A stretch of 50,933 nt of DNA from Helicobacter bilis (GTDB taxonomy: Bacteria; Campylobacterota; Campylobacteria; Campylobacterales; Helicobacteraceae). Below the pieces are notes generated by a model that saw only the letters and a list, made by a program, of their open reading frames with translations, made no database searches and had not been told where the DNA came from. This document shows positions 1 through 9,688 of the stretch, in pieces. The stretch is from positions 1 through 50,933 of the forward strand of contig NZ_FZMS01000026.1 in the NCBI RefSeq assembly GCF_900198365.1. The letters run 5' to 3'. The stretch's first letter is position 1. Each line of letters opens with the position of its first letter. The position numbers and the translations under genes are program-made.

Positions 1-7
1 CCCCCCC
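1..7. repeat. Poly-C run at the left edge
   Basis: The window opens with at least seven C residues; the tract may continue to the left. Tracts of this kind are switch sites in Helicobacter, and this window holds two longer ones. No gene can be assigned to it from what is visible. Confidence 0.4.
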
Positions 8-39
8 ACATCACCCCAATAAAGTAGAATCTATAAATT

Positions 40-867
40 TTACAGTTTCTTCTTTGCTATCAAGTCAAGTTCTTTTAATATCGGTATAAGTGCTTTTAGC
101 CTACTAAGTTCAATCATATTTGGACCATCGCTTAAGGCTTCATTTGGATTAAAGTGTGTTTCCATAAAATAGCCATCAACGCCAACGCTACTCGCAGCAC
201 GGGCAAGATAAGACACATAGCTACTATCACCACCGCTTTTACCACCAAGTCCGCCGGGCATTTGCACACTATGTGTCGCATCAAAGATAACGGGGGCAAA
301 TTGACGCATAATCACAAGTGATCGCATATCTACCACAAGATTCCCATAACCAAAAGTGCTACCTCTCTCTGTAAGCCATATCTTATGCTTACCGCTTAAG
401 CTATAAGAATCCTGCATAAAGCTAGAATCACTTATACTAGAATCTCTAGTCTTTAATGCCTTAAGCACACTATAACGCATATCGCTAGGATTCATAAACT
501 GCCCTTTTTTGATATTAATAATCGCCTTAGTCTTTGCCACCGCGACAATCAAATCTGTCTGCCTACATAAAAACGCTGGAATCTGGATAATATCTGCCAC
601 CTCAGCGATAGGCTCTGCCTGAATGCTTTCATGTATATCTGTGATGATTTTATAGCCAAAATCCTTTTTTACCTTCTCTAGCAATAATAAGCCCTTTTCA
701 AGCCCCGGACCTCTAAATCCATCAAGGCTAGTCCTATTTGCCTTATCAAAACTTGCTTTAAAGTAAAAGTCAATCTCTGTGTCATTATGTGCGAACTCAA
801 GCTCTTTTGCAATGCGATAAATATTTGCTTCATTTTCTATAACGCATGGACCACTCAGTAATATCAT
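40..867 (-). CDS. kdsA: 3-deoxy-8-phosphooctulonate synthase (KDO-8-P synthase)
   Basis: Condenses phosphoenolpyruvate with arabinose 5-phosphate to KDO 8-phosphate, the first committed step toward the KDO of lipid A-core LPS; cytoplasmic. The 275-residue product opens with [10 protein letters not shown] and carries [11 protein letters not shown] near residue 60, [17 protein letters not shown] and the GGLGGKSGG loop near the C-terminus, all typical of the family, and it has the usual length. The frame is open for another 37 codons upstream, but the ATG at 867 is preceded by AGGGAG at good distance and begins exactly at the conserved N-terminus. The longer form would also overlap the next gene. 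It is the last gene of a leftward cluster. Confidence 0.95.
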   Translation of the reverse strand: MILLSGPCVIENEANIYRIAKELEFAHNDTEIDFYFKASFDKANRTSLDGFRGPGLEKGLLLLEKVKKDFGYKIITDIHESIQAEPIAEVADIIQIPAFLCRQTDLIVAVAKTKAIINIKKGQFMNPSDMRYSVLKALKTRDSSISDSSFMQDSYSLSGKHKIWLTERGSTFGYGNLVVDMRSLVIMRQFAPVIFDATHSVQMPGGLGGKSGGDSSYVSYLARAASSVGVDGYFMETHFNPNEALSDGPNMIELSRLKALIPILKELDLIAKKKL

Positions 868-937
868 AATATGCTCCCTATAATATAAATTTTCAAGGCT
901 ATTATACAAAAAGTTAAACCCAATCTTATTTACAATG

Positions 938-1996
938 CTAAACAAGACGCAAAAGCGGTGAGAGACTCGCAAAGTCAAGTGCTATTGCTTTACTATCAAA
1001 GCTATGATTACTGCTCATTGTAATAATATATATCAAATACTCACTATATTCTTTCTCTCTCTTTCGTATAAGCTGTATCCTTTTTGCCATAGATTCTATA
1101 CTTGCAAATGGCATACATAAAAAGATCATATTTTGCGTTGTATCTATAAAATCACAATGATGGCTATATTGCAGCTTAAAGCCCATTGACACCAACTCTA
1201 AAAATACCATATTTTCATACACTCGCACAAAATGTTTAGAATCTGCAAATTCACTGAGTGTAAAATCATAGAAATAAAGTTTATATTTCTTATTCGTATT
1301 TTGCGTATCAATATGTTTGCAAATATGCACGATATGATTTGTTTGCAAACTTTGCATTAAAGGATAGATTCTATCTTTTGAGATTTTTATATGCCGCTTT
1401 AAATGCGTATAGATTCCATAGGTGCTTGTCTTTAAGGATTGCAAGGCTAACATATAGCTTAACGCTTTGGCTTCATCTTTTAAGCCAAACTGCATTGAAC
1501 GCCATTTATATTCTCTCTTTTTATAATCTGGGAGTGAAAGCATCTCTATACTATTACCATCTTTAATGAAGTTTGATAGTAAAACATCAATATTTAGATT
1601 CTTAGAATCCATACTTAGATATTCTTCAAAGCTTAATAGTAACAAAGGCAATGGGCTAAAATCGCTAGGACATGCCTGTATATCGCCTATGTAGATACAA
1701 GGACAAGATACAGCTATATCATCACAATATTTTATTGAATCTAGAGTGATATTATCAATGATGAGTAACTCTAGCTTTTCACTCATGCTATATAAAGCCT
1801 TTTTTGTATTTGCTATAAGAGTTTGTGAAAATAATATAGATAAATCCATATAAAAGACATGCTGAAACTTTTGCGCATACCACAAAGCAAATGTAGTTTT
1901 ACCGCTTTGTGGTGGTCCATATATAAAGGTTTTATCACTCTTTATATTCACACTGCGTGGAAAAAAATGCTTTAGCTTTGGAATCTCAATAGACAT
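938..1996 (-). CDS. P-loop ATPase of the AAA/DUF4143-like type
   Basis: A 352-residue cytoplasmic protein. A Walker A motif, GPPQSGKTT, lies near residues 27-35 and a Walker B-like strand, LELLIID, near residue 77. The C-terminal half ([26 protein letters not shown], here quoted in part: [14 protein letters not shown]) looks like a winged-helix segment, as in the large bacterial family of ATPases with a C-terminal DUF4143-type domain. The function of that family is mostly unknown. It lies 70 bp upstream of kdsA on the same strand and 19 bp downstream of the TSUP permease gene, so the three may be co-transcribed. The family call rests on motif order only. Confidence 0.6.
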   Translation of the reverse strand: MSIEIPKLKHFFPRSVNIKSDKTFIYGPPQSGKTTFALWYAQKFQHVFYMDLSILFSQTLIANTKKALYSMSEKLELLIIDNITLDSIKYCDDIAVSCPCIYIGDIQACPSDFSPLPLLLLSFEEYLSMDSKNLNIDVLLSNFIKDGNSIEMLSLPDYKKREYKWRSMQFGLKDEAKALSYMLALQSLKTSTYGIYTHLKRHIKISKDRIYPLMQSLQTNHIVHICKHIDTQNTNKKYKLYFYDFTLSEFADSKHFVRVYENMVFLELVSMGFKLQYSHHCDFIDTTQNMIFLCMPFASIESMAKRIQLIRKREKEYSEYLIYIITMSSNHSFDSKAIALDFASLSPLLRLV

Positions 1997-2015
1997 ATTT
2001 CACTCACACAAGATT

Positions 2016-2777
2016 CTAAAAATACTCATCATAAAGCAACTTTACACAAACAATAAGTGATACACCAACAACAAGGGGTTTGACTATCTTTATACCATAG
2101 CGAAGTGCAAGTCTAGACCCAAGATTTGCACCGATAAACTGCCCAGCACCCATAAGAAAGCCAAGCACCCATAGAATCTGTCCGCCTATGGCAAATACAA
2201 GCATAGAGGCAATATTTGAAGTAAAATTAAAAAGCTTTGCATGAGCTAATGCGTTTTTCAGCCCATATCCACCAAGCATGATTAAAGCAAGCATTAAAAA
2301 TGAGCCAGTCCCCGGACCAAAAAAGCCATCATAAAAGCCAATCGCCCCAAGCACAAAATAAAGTAAAGCATGAGTGTAGCGGACATGACTTTGTTCTTCT
2401 GTAATCTTTGGAGAAAACAGAAAATAGAGTGCAAAGACAATCAGCAAAAAGGGGATACATTTCGCTAAAAATTGTGCTTCTAAAAATTGCACGAGCAGCG
2501 TCCCACCAGCCGCACATAAAAATACGCAAACAACAGGGATAATATTATCTTTAAGAACTATATGTCCTTTTTTATAAAAGTGCATAGTCGCTGAAAAGCT
2601 ACCAAAACAGCTTTGCAGTTTATTCACCCCTAAGGCTTGATGCGGTGGAATCCCTGCAAGAAATAATGCAGGGATAGTAATCATACCCCCACCCCCCGCA
2701 ATAGAATCTATAAATCCAGCACAAAAAGCCGCGCAAAATAAAATCACATAAATATCTAAGCCTAAATCCCCTAACAT
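2016..2777 (-). CDS. TSUP-family (TauE/SafE) membrane permease
   Basis: A membrane protein of about 254 residues with roughly eight hydrophobic segments. GGGGMITIPAL near residue 26 and an equivalent motif after the midpoint (FGPGTGSFL) are the twin glycine-rich signatures of the TauE/SafE (TSUP) exporter family. Family members move sulfite, sulfonates or other organic anions; the substrate here is unknown. The frame is open 30 codons further upstream, but the ATG at 2777 has AAGGA five bases before it and starts at the usual point for the family, so the shorter start is preferred. Confidence 0.8.
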   Translation of the reverse strand: MLGDLGLDIYVILFCAAFCAGFIDSIAGGGGMITIPALFLAGIPPHQALGVNKLQSCFGSFSATMHFYKKGHIVLKDNIIPVVCVFLCAAGGTLLVQFLEAQFLAKCIPFLLIVFALYFLFSPKITEEQSHVRYTHALLYFVLGAIGFYDGFFGPGTGSFLMLALIMLGGYGLKNALAHAKLFNFTSNIASMLVFAIGGQILWVLGFLMGAGQFIGANLGSRLALRYGIKIVKPLVVGVSLIVCVKLLYDEYF

Positions 2778-2927
2778 GTTATTCCTTATCGTTCTTCTAT
2801 AAATTAATTGTATCACAACACATAAGAGAAAACAAGTTATATAATTATTCTTAAAGTTTTTAGTCATCTCATAAAGTCTTTTATATCTTAGATTTCATCG
2901 CAAAGAATTTTACATATAATTTTTAGC

Positions 2928-2933
2928 TATAAT
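2928..2933 (+). promoter_or_regulatory. -10 box (TATAAT) for the LptE-like gene
   Basis: TATAAT preceded by AT-rich DNA and no obvious -35, as usual for the Helicobacter housekeeping sigma factor; 37 bp before the ATG at 2971. Confidence 0.55.
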
Positions 2934-2970
2934 ACAACTTCATTTTTTGAATACATAATTAGGTAAATTC

Positions 2971-3474
2971 ATGCTATTTTATAGAATCTTTTTTATATTT
3001 TTTGCCATATATGTGAGTGGTTGCGGCTATAAACCCATGTCATATTACGCAAATAAAGCCCTAGGTGAGAAAGTCTATGTAGAACTCATTGTAAATCTAG
3101 AGAATCCAGAAGAATCTGTAAAGATTAAAGACTTAGTAAATGAGGCGATTGTTTCGCGTTTTCATTCAAGGGTAGCAAATAAGAGTGAGGCAGATTTTAT
3201 CCTTAAAGTTAATGTGGAAAATATACAAGATACAATCATTGGCACAAATACACAAGGCATTGCGACCTTTTATCGTGTGTTTCTCAATATTTCCTTTAGC
3301 TTTAATCGCAATGGAAAAGCCTTTAACTTTGCAAATCAAGGCTATTATGACTATGCCGCCTCACTTGGTAGCCCAACAATCACTTATAATAATAGATCAA
3401 ATGCAATCGTTGAAGCAGCAAGGCAAAGCCTTGATAGATTTATATCTCAAATTGGTTATAGTGCATCCTTTTAA
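2971..3474 (+). CDS. LptE-like outer-membrane lipoprotein
   Basis: A 167-residue lipoprotein: hydrophobic signal, then the lipobox VSGC with Cys18. The start of the mature protein (GCGYKP) and the pattern of a short alpha/beta domain with a final amphipathic helix (IVEAARQSLDRFISQIG) match LptE, which plugs LptD and helps insert LPS in the outer membrane. Its sequence family in Campylobacterota is poorly conserved, so the assignment rests on the lipobox context and fold pattern. It is a monocistronic unit with its own promoter, divergent from the TSUP permease gene. Confidence 0.55.
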   Translation: MLFYRIFFIFFAIYVSGCGYKPMSYYANKALGEKVYVELIVNLENPEESVKIKDLVNEAIVSRFHSRVANKSEADFILKVNVENIQDTIIGTNTQGIATFYRVFLNISFSFNRNGKAFNFANQGYYDYAASLGSPTITYNNRSNAIVEAARQSLDRFISQIGYSASF

Positions 3475-3668
3475 TTTCTCTGTATTGGAATCCAAAGTTT
3501 AAACATAATCTTAAAGGATAGAATTATTAGTGTGAATTGTATATGCGATGATTGCTTAAGTCTTTAAGATTCTACATAACATTAATGTATAATAACAATT
3601 TTTGTTTTATTGTGATAAAAAGTGTGTCATGCAAAGACGACTATATAAAAATTACAAAAAGGGTAGTT

Positions 3669-4796
3669 ATGAAAAAGATGAGAAAAAATCTATTTAGCCT
3701 TATATCTCAAATGCGATCAAAAGTTATGCTTTTTGGTATTATTGTATGCAGTAGCTTTTTTGTATTCACACAGCTTGTTTATGGCTTTGAAGACATAGGG
3801 GCAAAGATAGAAGCCATCGCCAAAAAGGCACATTCAGCGGGATTAAAGCCTGTGAGTGAAGGTGCTGAATTAGCCGCATTACAAAAAGGTATGTTTGATA
3901 AAAAGTCAGATTTTAGCTTTTCAGAGGCACAACTTGAACTCGGTAAGATTCTCTACTTTGATCCGCGTTTAAGTAATGATGGAATGCGTTCATGCAACAC
4001 TTGCCATAATATCGCTATGCAAGGCACAAGCACGCTTGATAAAAGTCAAAAAAATCCCTATCATCTCAATGTCCCAACAATTTATAACATGCTTTTTAAT
4101 GATGCTGCCTACTACAAAGGACAAATAAAAAGACATGATAAACTAGATACAAACACAAGTAAATTTTTATCAAAAAATATTACTGCTAGAGCGACTTTGC
4201 ATGCACTAAAGGCGGACAATGAAATGAAAGGTGATATGCAAAAAATCATTCAAGGTATCACCAATTCAAAAGAATATATGCGATATTTTATAAGGGCTTA
4301 TGGGGCGAAAGTAAAGGTTGATGAGAAACTTATCGCACAGACTTTAGCGGGCTTTATTATGAGTTTAAATGTAGTGACTCGCTTTGATGATTTTTTAAAT
4401 GGGAATCTAAAAGCCCTTAGCATTAGTGAAGCTGAAGGGCTTGATATGTTTATTGAAAAGGGCTGTGTAACATGTCATAATGGCGTAAATCTTGGTGGGA
4501 CAATGCAGCCTTTTGAAGTTATAGGCAGATATAAATTCAGTGATTTAGGGAAGTTTGGCACAGATTCTAATAAAATGCTGAAAGTCCCAACGCTGCGTAA
4601 TATCACTGCAACTGCACCATATTTTCATAATGGTGGATTCAGTAACCTTGATGATGCGATTAAAGAAATGGGGAGAATACAAATAGGCATTAATCTCTCG
4701 AATAAAGACATAGCAAAGATTATCGAGTTTTTAGAATCTTTAAATGGTGAGATACGACCTATAACAATACCGACTTTGCCTAGAGCAAGTTTTTAA
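3669..4796 (+). CDS. Di-heme cytochrome c peroxidase
   Basis: Reduces hydrogen peroxide to water in the periplasm with electrons from cytochrome c. The protein has 375 residues. An N-terminal hydrophobic segment (about residues 15-37) exports or anchors it. Two c-type heme motifs follow, CNTCH near residue 109 (high-spin peroxidatic heme) and CVTCH near 266 (electron-transfer heme), and APYFHNGGF near residue 317 is the usual MauG/CcpA C-terminal signature. The frame opens 39 codons upstream, but the ATG at 3669 has an AAGGG site and directly precedes the basic MKKMRKN signal start. It stands alone between two intergenic gaps. It resembles the H. pylori HP1461 type. Confidence 0.9.
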   Translation: MKKMRKNLFSLISQMRSKVMLFGIIVCSSFFVFTQLVYGFEDIGAKIEAIAKKAHSAGLKPVSEGAELAALQKGMFDKKSDFSFSEAQLELGKILYFDPRLSNDGMRSCNTCHNIAMQGTSTLDKSQKNPYHLNVPTIYNMLFNDAAYYKGQIKRHDKLDTNTSKFLSKNITARATLHALKADNEMKGDMQKIIQGITNSKEYMRYFIRAYGAKVKVDEKLIAQTLAGFIMSLNVVTRFDDFLNGNLKALSISEAEGLDMFIEKGCVTCHNGVNLGGTMQPFEVIGRYKFSDLGKFGTDSNKMLKVPTLRNITATAPYFHNGGFSNLDDAIKEMGRIQIGINLSNKDIAKIIEFLESLNGEIRPITIPTLPRASF

Positions 4797-4954
4797 TGGA
4801 ACGAGTTTCTAAGACAATTTTAAGGGCTATTTATGGATATCTAATATAAAATCTAAAAAGCTACAATAAAGCCTTATATAAGCTTTTTATGATTTATTAC
4901 CAACAATTTTATATAGAATCTTTTTAGCTTAGATTCCAAACAGAAGGGTATCAA

Positions 4955-6136
4955 ATGCGATATATTTTAATTAAACTTCCAAATTGGCTTGGCGATACAA
5001 TGATGCTAACACCGACCATTGCTTGTATAAGGCGATTTTTCCCACAAGCAAAAATCATTCTCGTTGGTAATGCTTTGAGTGTGAGTTTATTTAACACGAA
5101 TAAAACTTTTATAAAAATCTTTACTGATAAAAGTAAGCAAAAAAAAGGTATTATAAATCGCATTAGGGAGACAACTAAACTTGCAGGAGAGGTTAATAGC
5201 TATTTGCATGGAAATAATATAACACTTGATTGTGCGATAACTACGCAAAATAACTTTTTTTCTGCTTTTTTACTCTCAAAAATAGCAGTTAAAAAACGCA
5301 TTGGCTATGGTGATAAAAATGCTTTTGGTATGCGTAAATTTCTCTTAACTCATATAGTCAAATATACAAGCGGTCGTCCCCCACTTTGCACACATCAGGT
5401 GTTAAGCTATATTCATTTATTGCTGCCGATTTTACCGCATAGTTTTTTTAAAGATTGCAAGTTAGATTCTAAAAGCGTGCATTACAATCCGCTTGCAAGT
5501 CGTGTGCAAAATATGCTTTATAATGAAGCAAAAGATTTACAACTCTACCTTCCTTTCACAGAGAAAAAGTCGAAAAAAAAGATTATTGCCATTAGCACAA
5601 GTGCGAGTTATGGAGATTCTAAAATGTGGCTTATTTCACATTTCATAGAAGTGATTGTAGATTTCATACACAAAGGCTATAATGTTAGAATCTATGGGGC
5701 TAAAGATGATATAGAGAGAAACGCACAGATAGAAAAGAGTGTGAAAGAAGCCTTGAAAGAAAGCGATTATGAAAGATTAGAGAATCTAAGCGGGAAAACT
5801 AGCATACAAGAACTCATTCAATCTTTAAGTGAATGCAGACTTTATATCGGCAATGACAGCGGGACGACACATATCGCTAGAGCGCTAAATTTACCTAGCA
5901 TTATTATCTTTGGTCCTATGCCCTTTTCTTGGTGTAGTCCTTGGAGTGTTTTAGAGACTGAAAAACGGGGAGAATACTACATTACAGAAAATACGATTTC
6001 TATACAAAAAGATCTTTCATGTGTGCCTTGCAAACAAAAGACCTGCCCTATAAAACACCATGATTGCATGAGACTAATCACGCCAAAAGAGGTGCTAGAC
6101 CTTGGATATAAGTTGCTGGAACTAGAATTCTATTAG
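4955..6136 (+). CDS. waaF: ADP-heptose:LPS heptosyltransferase II
   Basis: Adds the second heptose to the LPS inner core from ADP-heptose on the cytoplasmic face. It opens with IKLPNWLGDTMMLTPTI, the GT9 donor loop in which GD is typical of WaaF. In the C-terminal Rossmann half it has a nucleotide-binding strand (ISTSASYGDSKMW) and NDSGTTHIARALNLPSIIIF, the ADP-heptose site. A C-terminal Cys cluster (CVPCKQKTCPIKHHDC) is usual in waaF. At 393 residues it is longer than the roughly 350 of most WaaF; the extra length lies in the middle (about residues 45-130). AAGGG precedes the ATG. It is followed by the accessory patch. Confidence 0.88.
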   Translation: MRYILIKLPNWLGDTMMLTPTIACIRRFFPQAKIILVGNALSVSLFNTNKTFIKIFTDKSKQKKGIINRIRETTKLAGEVNSYLHGNNITLDCAITTQNNFFSAFLLSKIAVKKRIGYGDKNAFGMRKFLLTHIVKYTSGRPPLCTHQVLSYIHLLLPILPHSFFKDCKLDSKSVHYNPLASRVQNMLYNEAKDLQLYLPFTEKKSKKKIIAISTSASYGDSKMWLISHFIEVIVDFIHKGYNVRIYGAKDDIERNAQIEKSVKEALKESDYERLENLSGKTSIQELIQSLSECRLYIGNDSGTTHIARALNLPSIIIFGPMPFSWCSPWSVLETEKRGEYYITENTISIQKDLSCVPCKQKTCPIKHHDCMRLITPKEVLDLGYKLLELEFY

Positions 6137-6187
6137 CTCTCTTAAAACATAGTAATTTAGGTGTTTATGGTATCTAAAAAAGTGAAA

Positions 6188-6217
6188 ATTGACACACTTG
6201 TGCGACACATTGACACA
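6188..6217. promoter_or_regulatory. Twin direct repeat ATTGACACA
   Basis: ATTGACACA occurs at 6188-6196 and 6209-6217, 21 bp apart start to start, i.e. two helical turns on one face. It lies 29-58 bp before the ATG of the HTH gene. It could be an operator for that protein, or iterons if the protein is a replication initiator. One copy may also supply a TTGACA -35 box. Confidence 0.35.
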
Positions 6218-6245
6218 TAAACTGCTAATTTTAGGAGTTTAAAAT

Positions 6246-6965
6246 ATGAAGTCTAACTACTTTATAGACACAAGTTTATTAAAATCATTAGGCATAGGTA
6301 TAAAACAGGCAATAGTTTTAGATTTTTTCTATTACTACAATAATCGTAATTGTAAAAGTTATCAAATAAGTATTACAAAGATAGCAGAACACTCAAACAT
6401 AGCTCGGGGACATCTCTACAAAATCTTAGGGGAGTTAGTAAAAAGAGAATTAATTGTTAAGACTTGCAGAGAGTATATAGTAACCCAAAACTATATAAGT
6501 GTAAGAAGAAAAAGTTTTAAAGAAGCACATAACAACTCTCAAACTTCAAGTGATATTATACCAAATTATGTTAATAAATATAGCAAAACAAAACAAAAAA
6601 ATATTGCAAATTTCACAGATACAGAAATGTATTCAAATGAATCAAAAGTGTATCCAAAAGAGTCAGTTTCTATACTATATAGAGATACAAATATACAAAA
6701 CTCTAGCATATTAAATGCTAGAGTAGATATAAAAACAAATCAAATTAAAAATATTTTTGATTTGATTTGTTTGTTTAGGGGAGAGGGAGAGAAAAATAAT
6801 AGCCTTAAATCCTTTGTGATACCACAGAAATTTGTTGCAGACATTATTCAGACTTGCGATAAAGAGATTAAGAGAACAAATGGTATCAATTTCTCTAGCT
6901 TGAAAAAGATACTTAGTGATGATGAGTATGAATTGTTTATGAATTATGTAAAAAAGACTATATAA
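6246..6965 (+). CDS. Accessory winged-helix DNA-binding protein (replication-protein-like)
   Basis: A 239-residue basic protein. Residues about 10-85 form a winged-helix pattern: ISITKIAEHSNIARGHLYKI as the HTH, then ELVKRELIVKTCREYIVTQ as helix and wing. This is the layout of N-terminal domains in plasmid and phage replication organisers. The middle (about 95-160) is polar and low in complexity; a short helical domain ends the protein. GGAG precedes the ATG. Twin ATTGACACA repeats lie just upstream. A decayed paralogue lies at 39736-40030, which shows that the gene has moved or been duplicated within this genome. It is AT-richer than its neighbours and sits next to another HTH gene and a broken methyltransferase. 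No specific function is claimed. Confidence 0.55.
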   Translation: MKSNYFIDTSLLKSLGIGIKQAIVLDFFYYYNNRNCKSYQISITKIAEHSNIARGHLYKILGELVKRELIVKTCREYIVTQNYISVRRKSFKEAHNNSQTSSDIIPNYVNKYSKTKQKNIANFTDTEMYSNESKVYPKESVSILYRDTNIQNSSILNARVDIKTNQIKNIFDLICLFRGEGEKNNSLKSFVIPQKFVADIIQTCDKEIKRTNGINFSSLKKILSDDEYELFMNYVKKTI

Positions 6966-6990
6966 AGTTTATCCATGCTTTTATATGGTC

Positions 6991-6996
6991 TATAAT
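6991..6996 (+). promoter_or_regulatory. -10 box (TATAAT) for the second HTH gene
   Basis: TATAAT 60 bp before the ATG at 7057. The frame of that gene is open from 6985, but a start there would put the -10 box inside the coding sequence, which supports the later start. Confidence 0.4.
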
Positions 6997-7056
6997 TACA
7001 CTTACAAAACACTTTTTAAACATTCCAAAATATCAAATATAAAGGCAATCATAAAA

Positions 7057-7446
7057 ATGAGTAGAAAAATAAGCATACCATATAAAGACATCATTCCAAA
7101 GTATCAAACAGGGTATTATTCAATATCACAATTAGCTAAAGAATATAACATTTCAAAGGGCGGTTTATGCAAGTATATTAAAGAAAATAATATAAGAATT
7201 AATGAACGGGCACAAGAGGCTACAAACGCCTTAAATAAGGGCTTTTCAACGCTTGAAAAAATAATTAATGAACGGGATTTAAAAATTAATGAACGCCCAA
7301 AAGAAACACAAAATAAAGGCGTAATTGATACACAAAATAACGATTTAACAGAATGCAAAAATATTAATACTTTGATTGTCAGTGAAGTTATAGAGATAGT
7401 CAAACAAAAAAAAGCCATTATGTTGTGTCAGCGATACTTCATATAA
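7057..7446 (+). CDS. Small HTH protein of mobile-element type
   Basis: About 129 residues. Residues 4-48 read as an HTH (YYSISQLAKEYNISKGGL then YIKENNI), similar in layout to terminase small subunits and other phage or plasmid HTH proteins. A charged, helical tail follows with three INER-type repeats (see 7197-7295). The ATG at 7057 has AAAGG 11 bp upstream. The last ten or so codons run into the 3' end of the truncated methyltransferase gene on the other strand, so the native C-terminus may have been replaced at the junction near 7400. Role unknown. Confidence 0.45.
   Translation: MSRKISIPYKDIIPKYQTGYYSISQLAKEYNISKGGLCKYIKENNIRINERAQEATNALNKGFSTLEKIINERDLKINERPKETQNKGVIDTQNNDLTECKNINTLIVSEVIEIVKQKKAIMLCQRYFI
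7197..7295 (+). repeat. Three 12-bp direct repeats (AATTAATGAACG)
   Basis: AATTAATGAACG occurs exactly at 7197-7208, 7263-7274 and 7284-7295, inside the small HTH gene, where it encodes (I)NER. The spacing is irregular. It could be iteron-like binding DNA or a peptide repeat. Confidence 0.5.
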
Positions 7447-8403
7447 ATCGTTTTCATCTTGATTGTTTAGATTAACATAAAATGGATAATATAAGTTTGG
7501 TCTGTTTTTAGAATTAACTTTACCATTTCTGTTCCGCAACTCCATTAAATTGAAATTGCCATTTTCATCACAAAAAGTAAAATTCTTGTTTTCATTTGTT
7601 AATAGATTCAATTCATCGCTTTTTACATCTTTTTGATATATCAAAACATATTCATGTGCAATTGGGATTCCACCATAGTTTCTAACACTATGATTTGTTG
7701 CTATTGGGTAACACACCACAAAATTCCCATCCCCAAAAACTTCATCAAAAAGCCCCCTGACATAAACTTGATTCCTATCATCTATACTGCAAAATATCAC
7801 GCCATCATCTTGTAAAAGCGTTTTGGCTAGGCAAAGCCTTGGATAAAGCATTGATAAAAAATTATCGCGTGTTATGGCATTGTCATAATTTGTTTCTGCA
7901 AACTCCCCTAAAACGTCCTTGCCGCAAGGCGGGTCTATATAGATGACTTTCACTTTTCTTTTGTAGTTTATAAGTAGATTCAAAAGGGTGGGGTAGTTGT
8001 CGTCGATAATTAGGGTATGCGTTATTCTTTGCTTAAGCGTTGGCTTTTGGGCTAAAAATGGCGATTGCTTCGTCTCAGCTTCGGTCATTACCCTTTTAGG
8101 CAACTCCCTTGCTTCGCCTAAAGGCTCAAAGCTTAGCTCCTCATTTTTCACAAAATACTTTATCGTCCCATCGCTCTTTTCTAATCGCACATCAAAGTGA
8201 AAGCCTGTGCGTTTAAGGCTCATTCCTAAGGCAGATAGCTTTAGCACGGATTCTTTAGATTCTGCGTTTTCTATGAGCTTAGTGGGAAACTCGGCATTTT
8301 CTTTTTCTAGAATCTTATCTCTATGTCTTTGCTTGATTTTTGCTATTTGCTCCTCTTTTAGCTCATCTAAAATTGTCTTATGGTCGCTTTGTATATTTTG
8401 CAT
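7345..8403 (-). pseudogene. Type III DNA adenine methyltransferase (Mod), 3'-truncated
   Basis: The N-terminal half of a type III Mod subunit. It has a helical N-terminus, HTLIIDDNYPTLLNLL, the motif IV region IDPPCGKD near residue 158, the following FLSMLYPRL and LLQDDGVIFCSIDD, and HEYVLIYQK. Two defects are visible. First, the protein stops at 352 residues where Mod proteins usually have 550-700, and its last 20 or so codons lie in DNA belonging to the convergent HTH gene. Second, the catalytic DPPY reads DPPC (TGC for TAC), which removes the aromatic residue that holds the flipped adenine. No res gene is adjacent. AAAGGAG precedes the ATG. An imperfect hairpin (8092-8124) lies in the coding sequence. 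Most likely inactive. Confidence 0.8.
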
Positions 8404-8446
8404 TTTGTCTCCTTTGATGATGTGATTTTAGAATCTTTTTAGAATC

Positions 8447-9550
8447 TCACTCGCCTTTATTTTCCCCCAAAACTAGCACAGATTCTATTAAGTCATCAAT
8501 ATCCCCATCTAAAACGCCTTCTGTATCGCTTGTAGCGTAATTGCTCCGCAAGTCCTTTACCTGCTGATAGGGGGCTAGGACATAGCTTCTTATTTGATGT
8601 CCCCAGCCTATCTCGCTTTTTTCCGCATTTGCCACGCCTTCACTCTGCTTTAATCGCTCTAGCTCATAGAGTTTGCTTTGCAGCATTTTCATAGCTGTTG
8701 CCTTATTTTTATGCTGACTGCGATCATTTTGACATTGCACGACTATGCCTGTTGGAAAGTGCGTTATGCGGATAGCAGATTCTGTCTTATTCACGTGCTG
8801 TCCGCCCGCACCACTGGCACGATAGGTATCAATGCGAATGTCCTTATCCAAAATCTCAATGTCTATATCCTCACTCAATTCCGGGCTTACCTGCACGCTA
8901 GCAAAGCTTGTATGTCGCTTGGCATTAGCATCAAAGGGCGAGATTCTAACAAGCCTATGCACACCATTTTCGCTTTTGGCATAACCATAGGCATTCTCAC
9001 CTTTGATGATAAACGCCGCCCCCTTAATGCCCGCCTCTTCGCCGTCTTGATAGTCTAGCAGCTCCACTTTAAAGCCCCGCCGCTCACTCCAACGCAAATA
9101 CATACGATAAAGCATAGAAGCCCAGTCTTGGGACTCCGTCCCACCGGCTCCGGGCTGAATGGTAATAATGGCATTTGATGAGTCAAACTCCCCACTTAGC
9201 ATAACCTCAATTTCTACCTTTTGTATATGGCTTTGCAAAGATTCTACATTTTCAAACAACAGCTCCAAAGTGCTAGAATCCCCTTCACTCTCTGCTATCT
9301 CAAATAGCTCTTTTGCGTCATCTAGCTCGGCTTTCATCTCTGCATAAGTGCTTAAAATCCGCTCACATTTTCGCTTTTCCTTTGTGATTTCCCCCGCCTT
9401 TTTTGCGTCATTCCAAAACTCTTGGTGCGATTCTAGCTCGTTAATCTCATCTAGCCGCTTTTGCAGAGAATCTGGGTTTAGAATCTTTGCTATATTTTGT
9501 GCTTTATTTTGCAAAGTTTTTAACAACTCGCCATATTCATAAGAATCCAT
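8447..9550 (-). CDS. prfB: Peptide chain release factor 2
   Basis: Recognises UGA and UAA at the ribosomal A site and triggers peptide release. The 367-residue product has the stop-codon tripeptide SPF ([10 protein letters not shown]) and the GGQ motif ([12 protein letters not shown]) with the usual surroundings, plus the helical N-terminal domain. The gene is one continuous frame: there is no in-frame UGA near codon 26, so the autoregulatory +1 frameshift of E. coli prfB is absent. Possible TATAAT boxes on this strand lie at 9574-9579 and 9591-9596. Confidence 0.95.
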   Translation of the reverse strand: MDSYEYGELLKTLQNKAQNIAKILNPDSLQKRLDEINELESHQEFWNDAKKAGEITKEKRKCERILSTYAEMKAELDDAKELFEIAESEGDSSTLELLFENVESLQSHIQKVEIEVMLSGEFDSSNAIITIQPGAGGTESQDWASMLYRMYLRWSERRGFKVELLDYQDGEEAGIKGAAFIIKGENAYGYAKSENGVHRLVRISPFDANAKRHTSFASVQVSPELSEDIDIEILDKDIRIDTYRASGAGGQHVNKTESAIRITHFPTGIVVQCQNDRSQHKNKATAMKMLQSKLYELERLKQSEGVANAEKSEIGWGHQIRSYVLAPYQQVKDLRSNYATSDTEGVLDGDIDDLIESVLVLGENKGE

Positions 9551-9649
9551 TGTGTGCCTTTATCATGCTTGGAATTATAAAAAATTTATTATTATAACAA
9601 AAGAATGTCTAGCGTGAAACAAGGCTATCAAATAACCACACAATAAGAA

Positions 9650-9682
9650 TAGATTCTATAAATATAAACTTTTTAGAATCTA
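9650..9682 (-). terminator. Hairpin behind the Sel1-type lipoprotein gene
   Basis: TAGATTCTA and TAGAATCTA are perfect 9-bp arms with a 15-nt loop, starting 6 bp after the lipoprotein stop codon on the leftward strand. Only a weak T-rich run follows, so it is either a weak terminator or a 3'-end stabiliser. Confidence 0.4.
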
Positions 9683-9688
9683 AAAAAT

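Noticed and set aside
40..978. Extended KdsA start at 978
   Set aside because: The extra 37 residues are not family-like and would overlap the upstream gene; ATG 867 has a good ribosome site.
8447..9550. Programmed frameshift in prfB
   Set aside because: Looked for an in-frame UGA near codon 26 as in E. coli; the frame is continuous.
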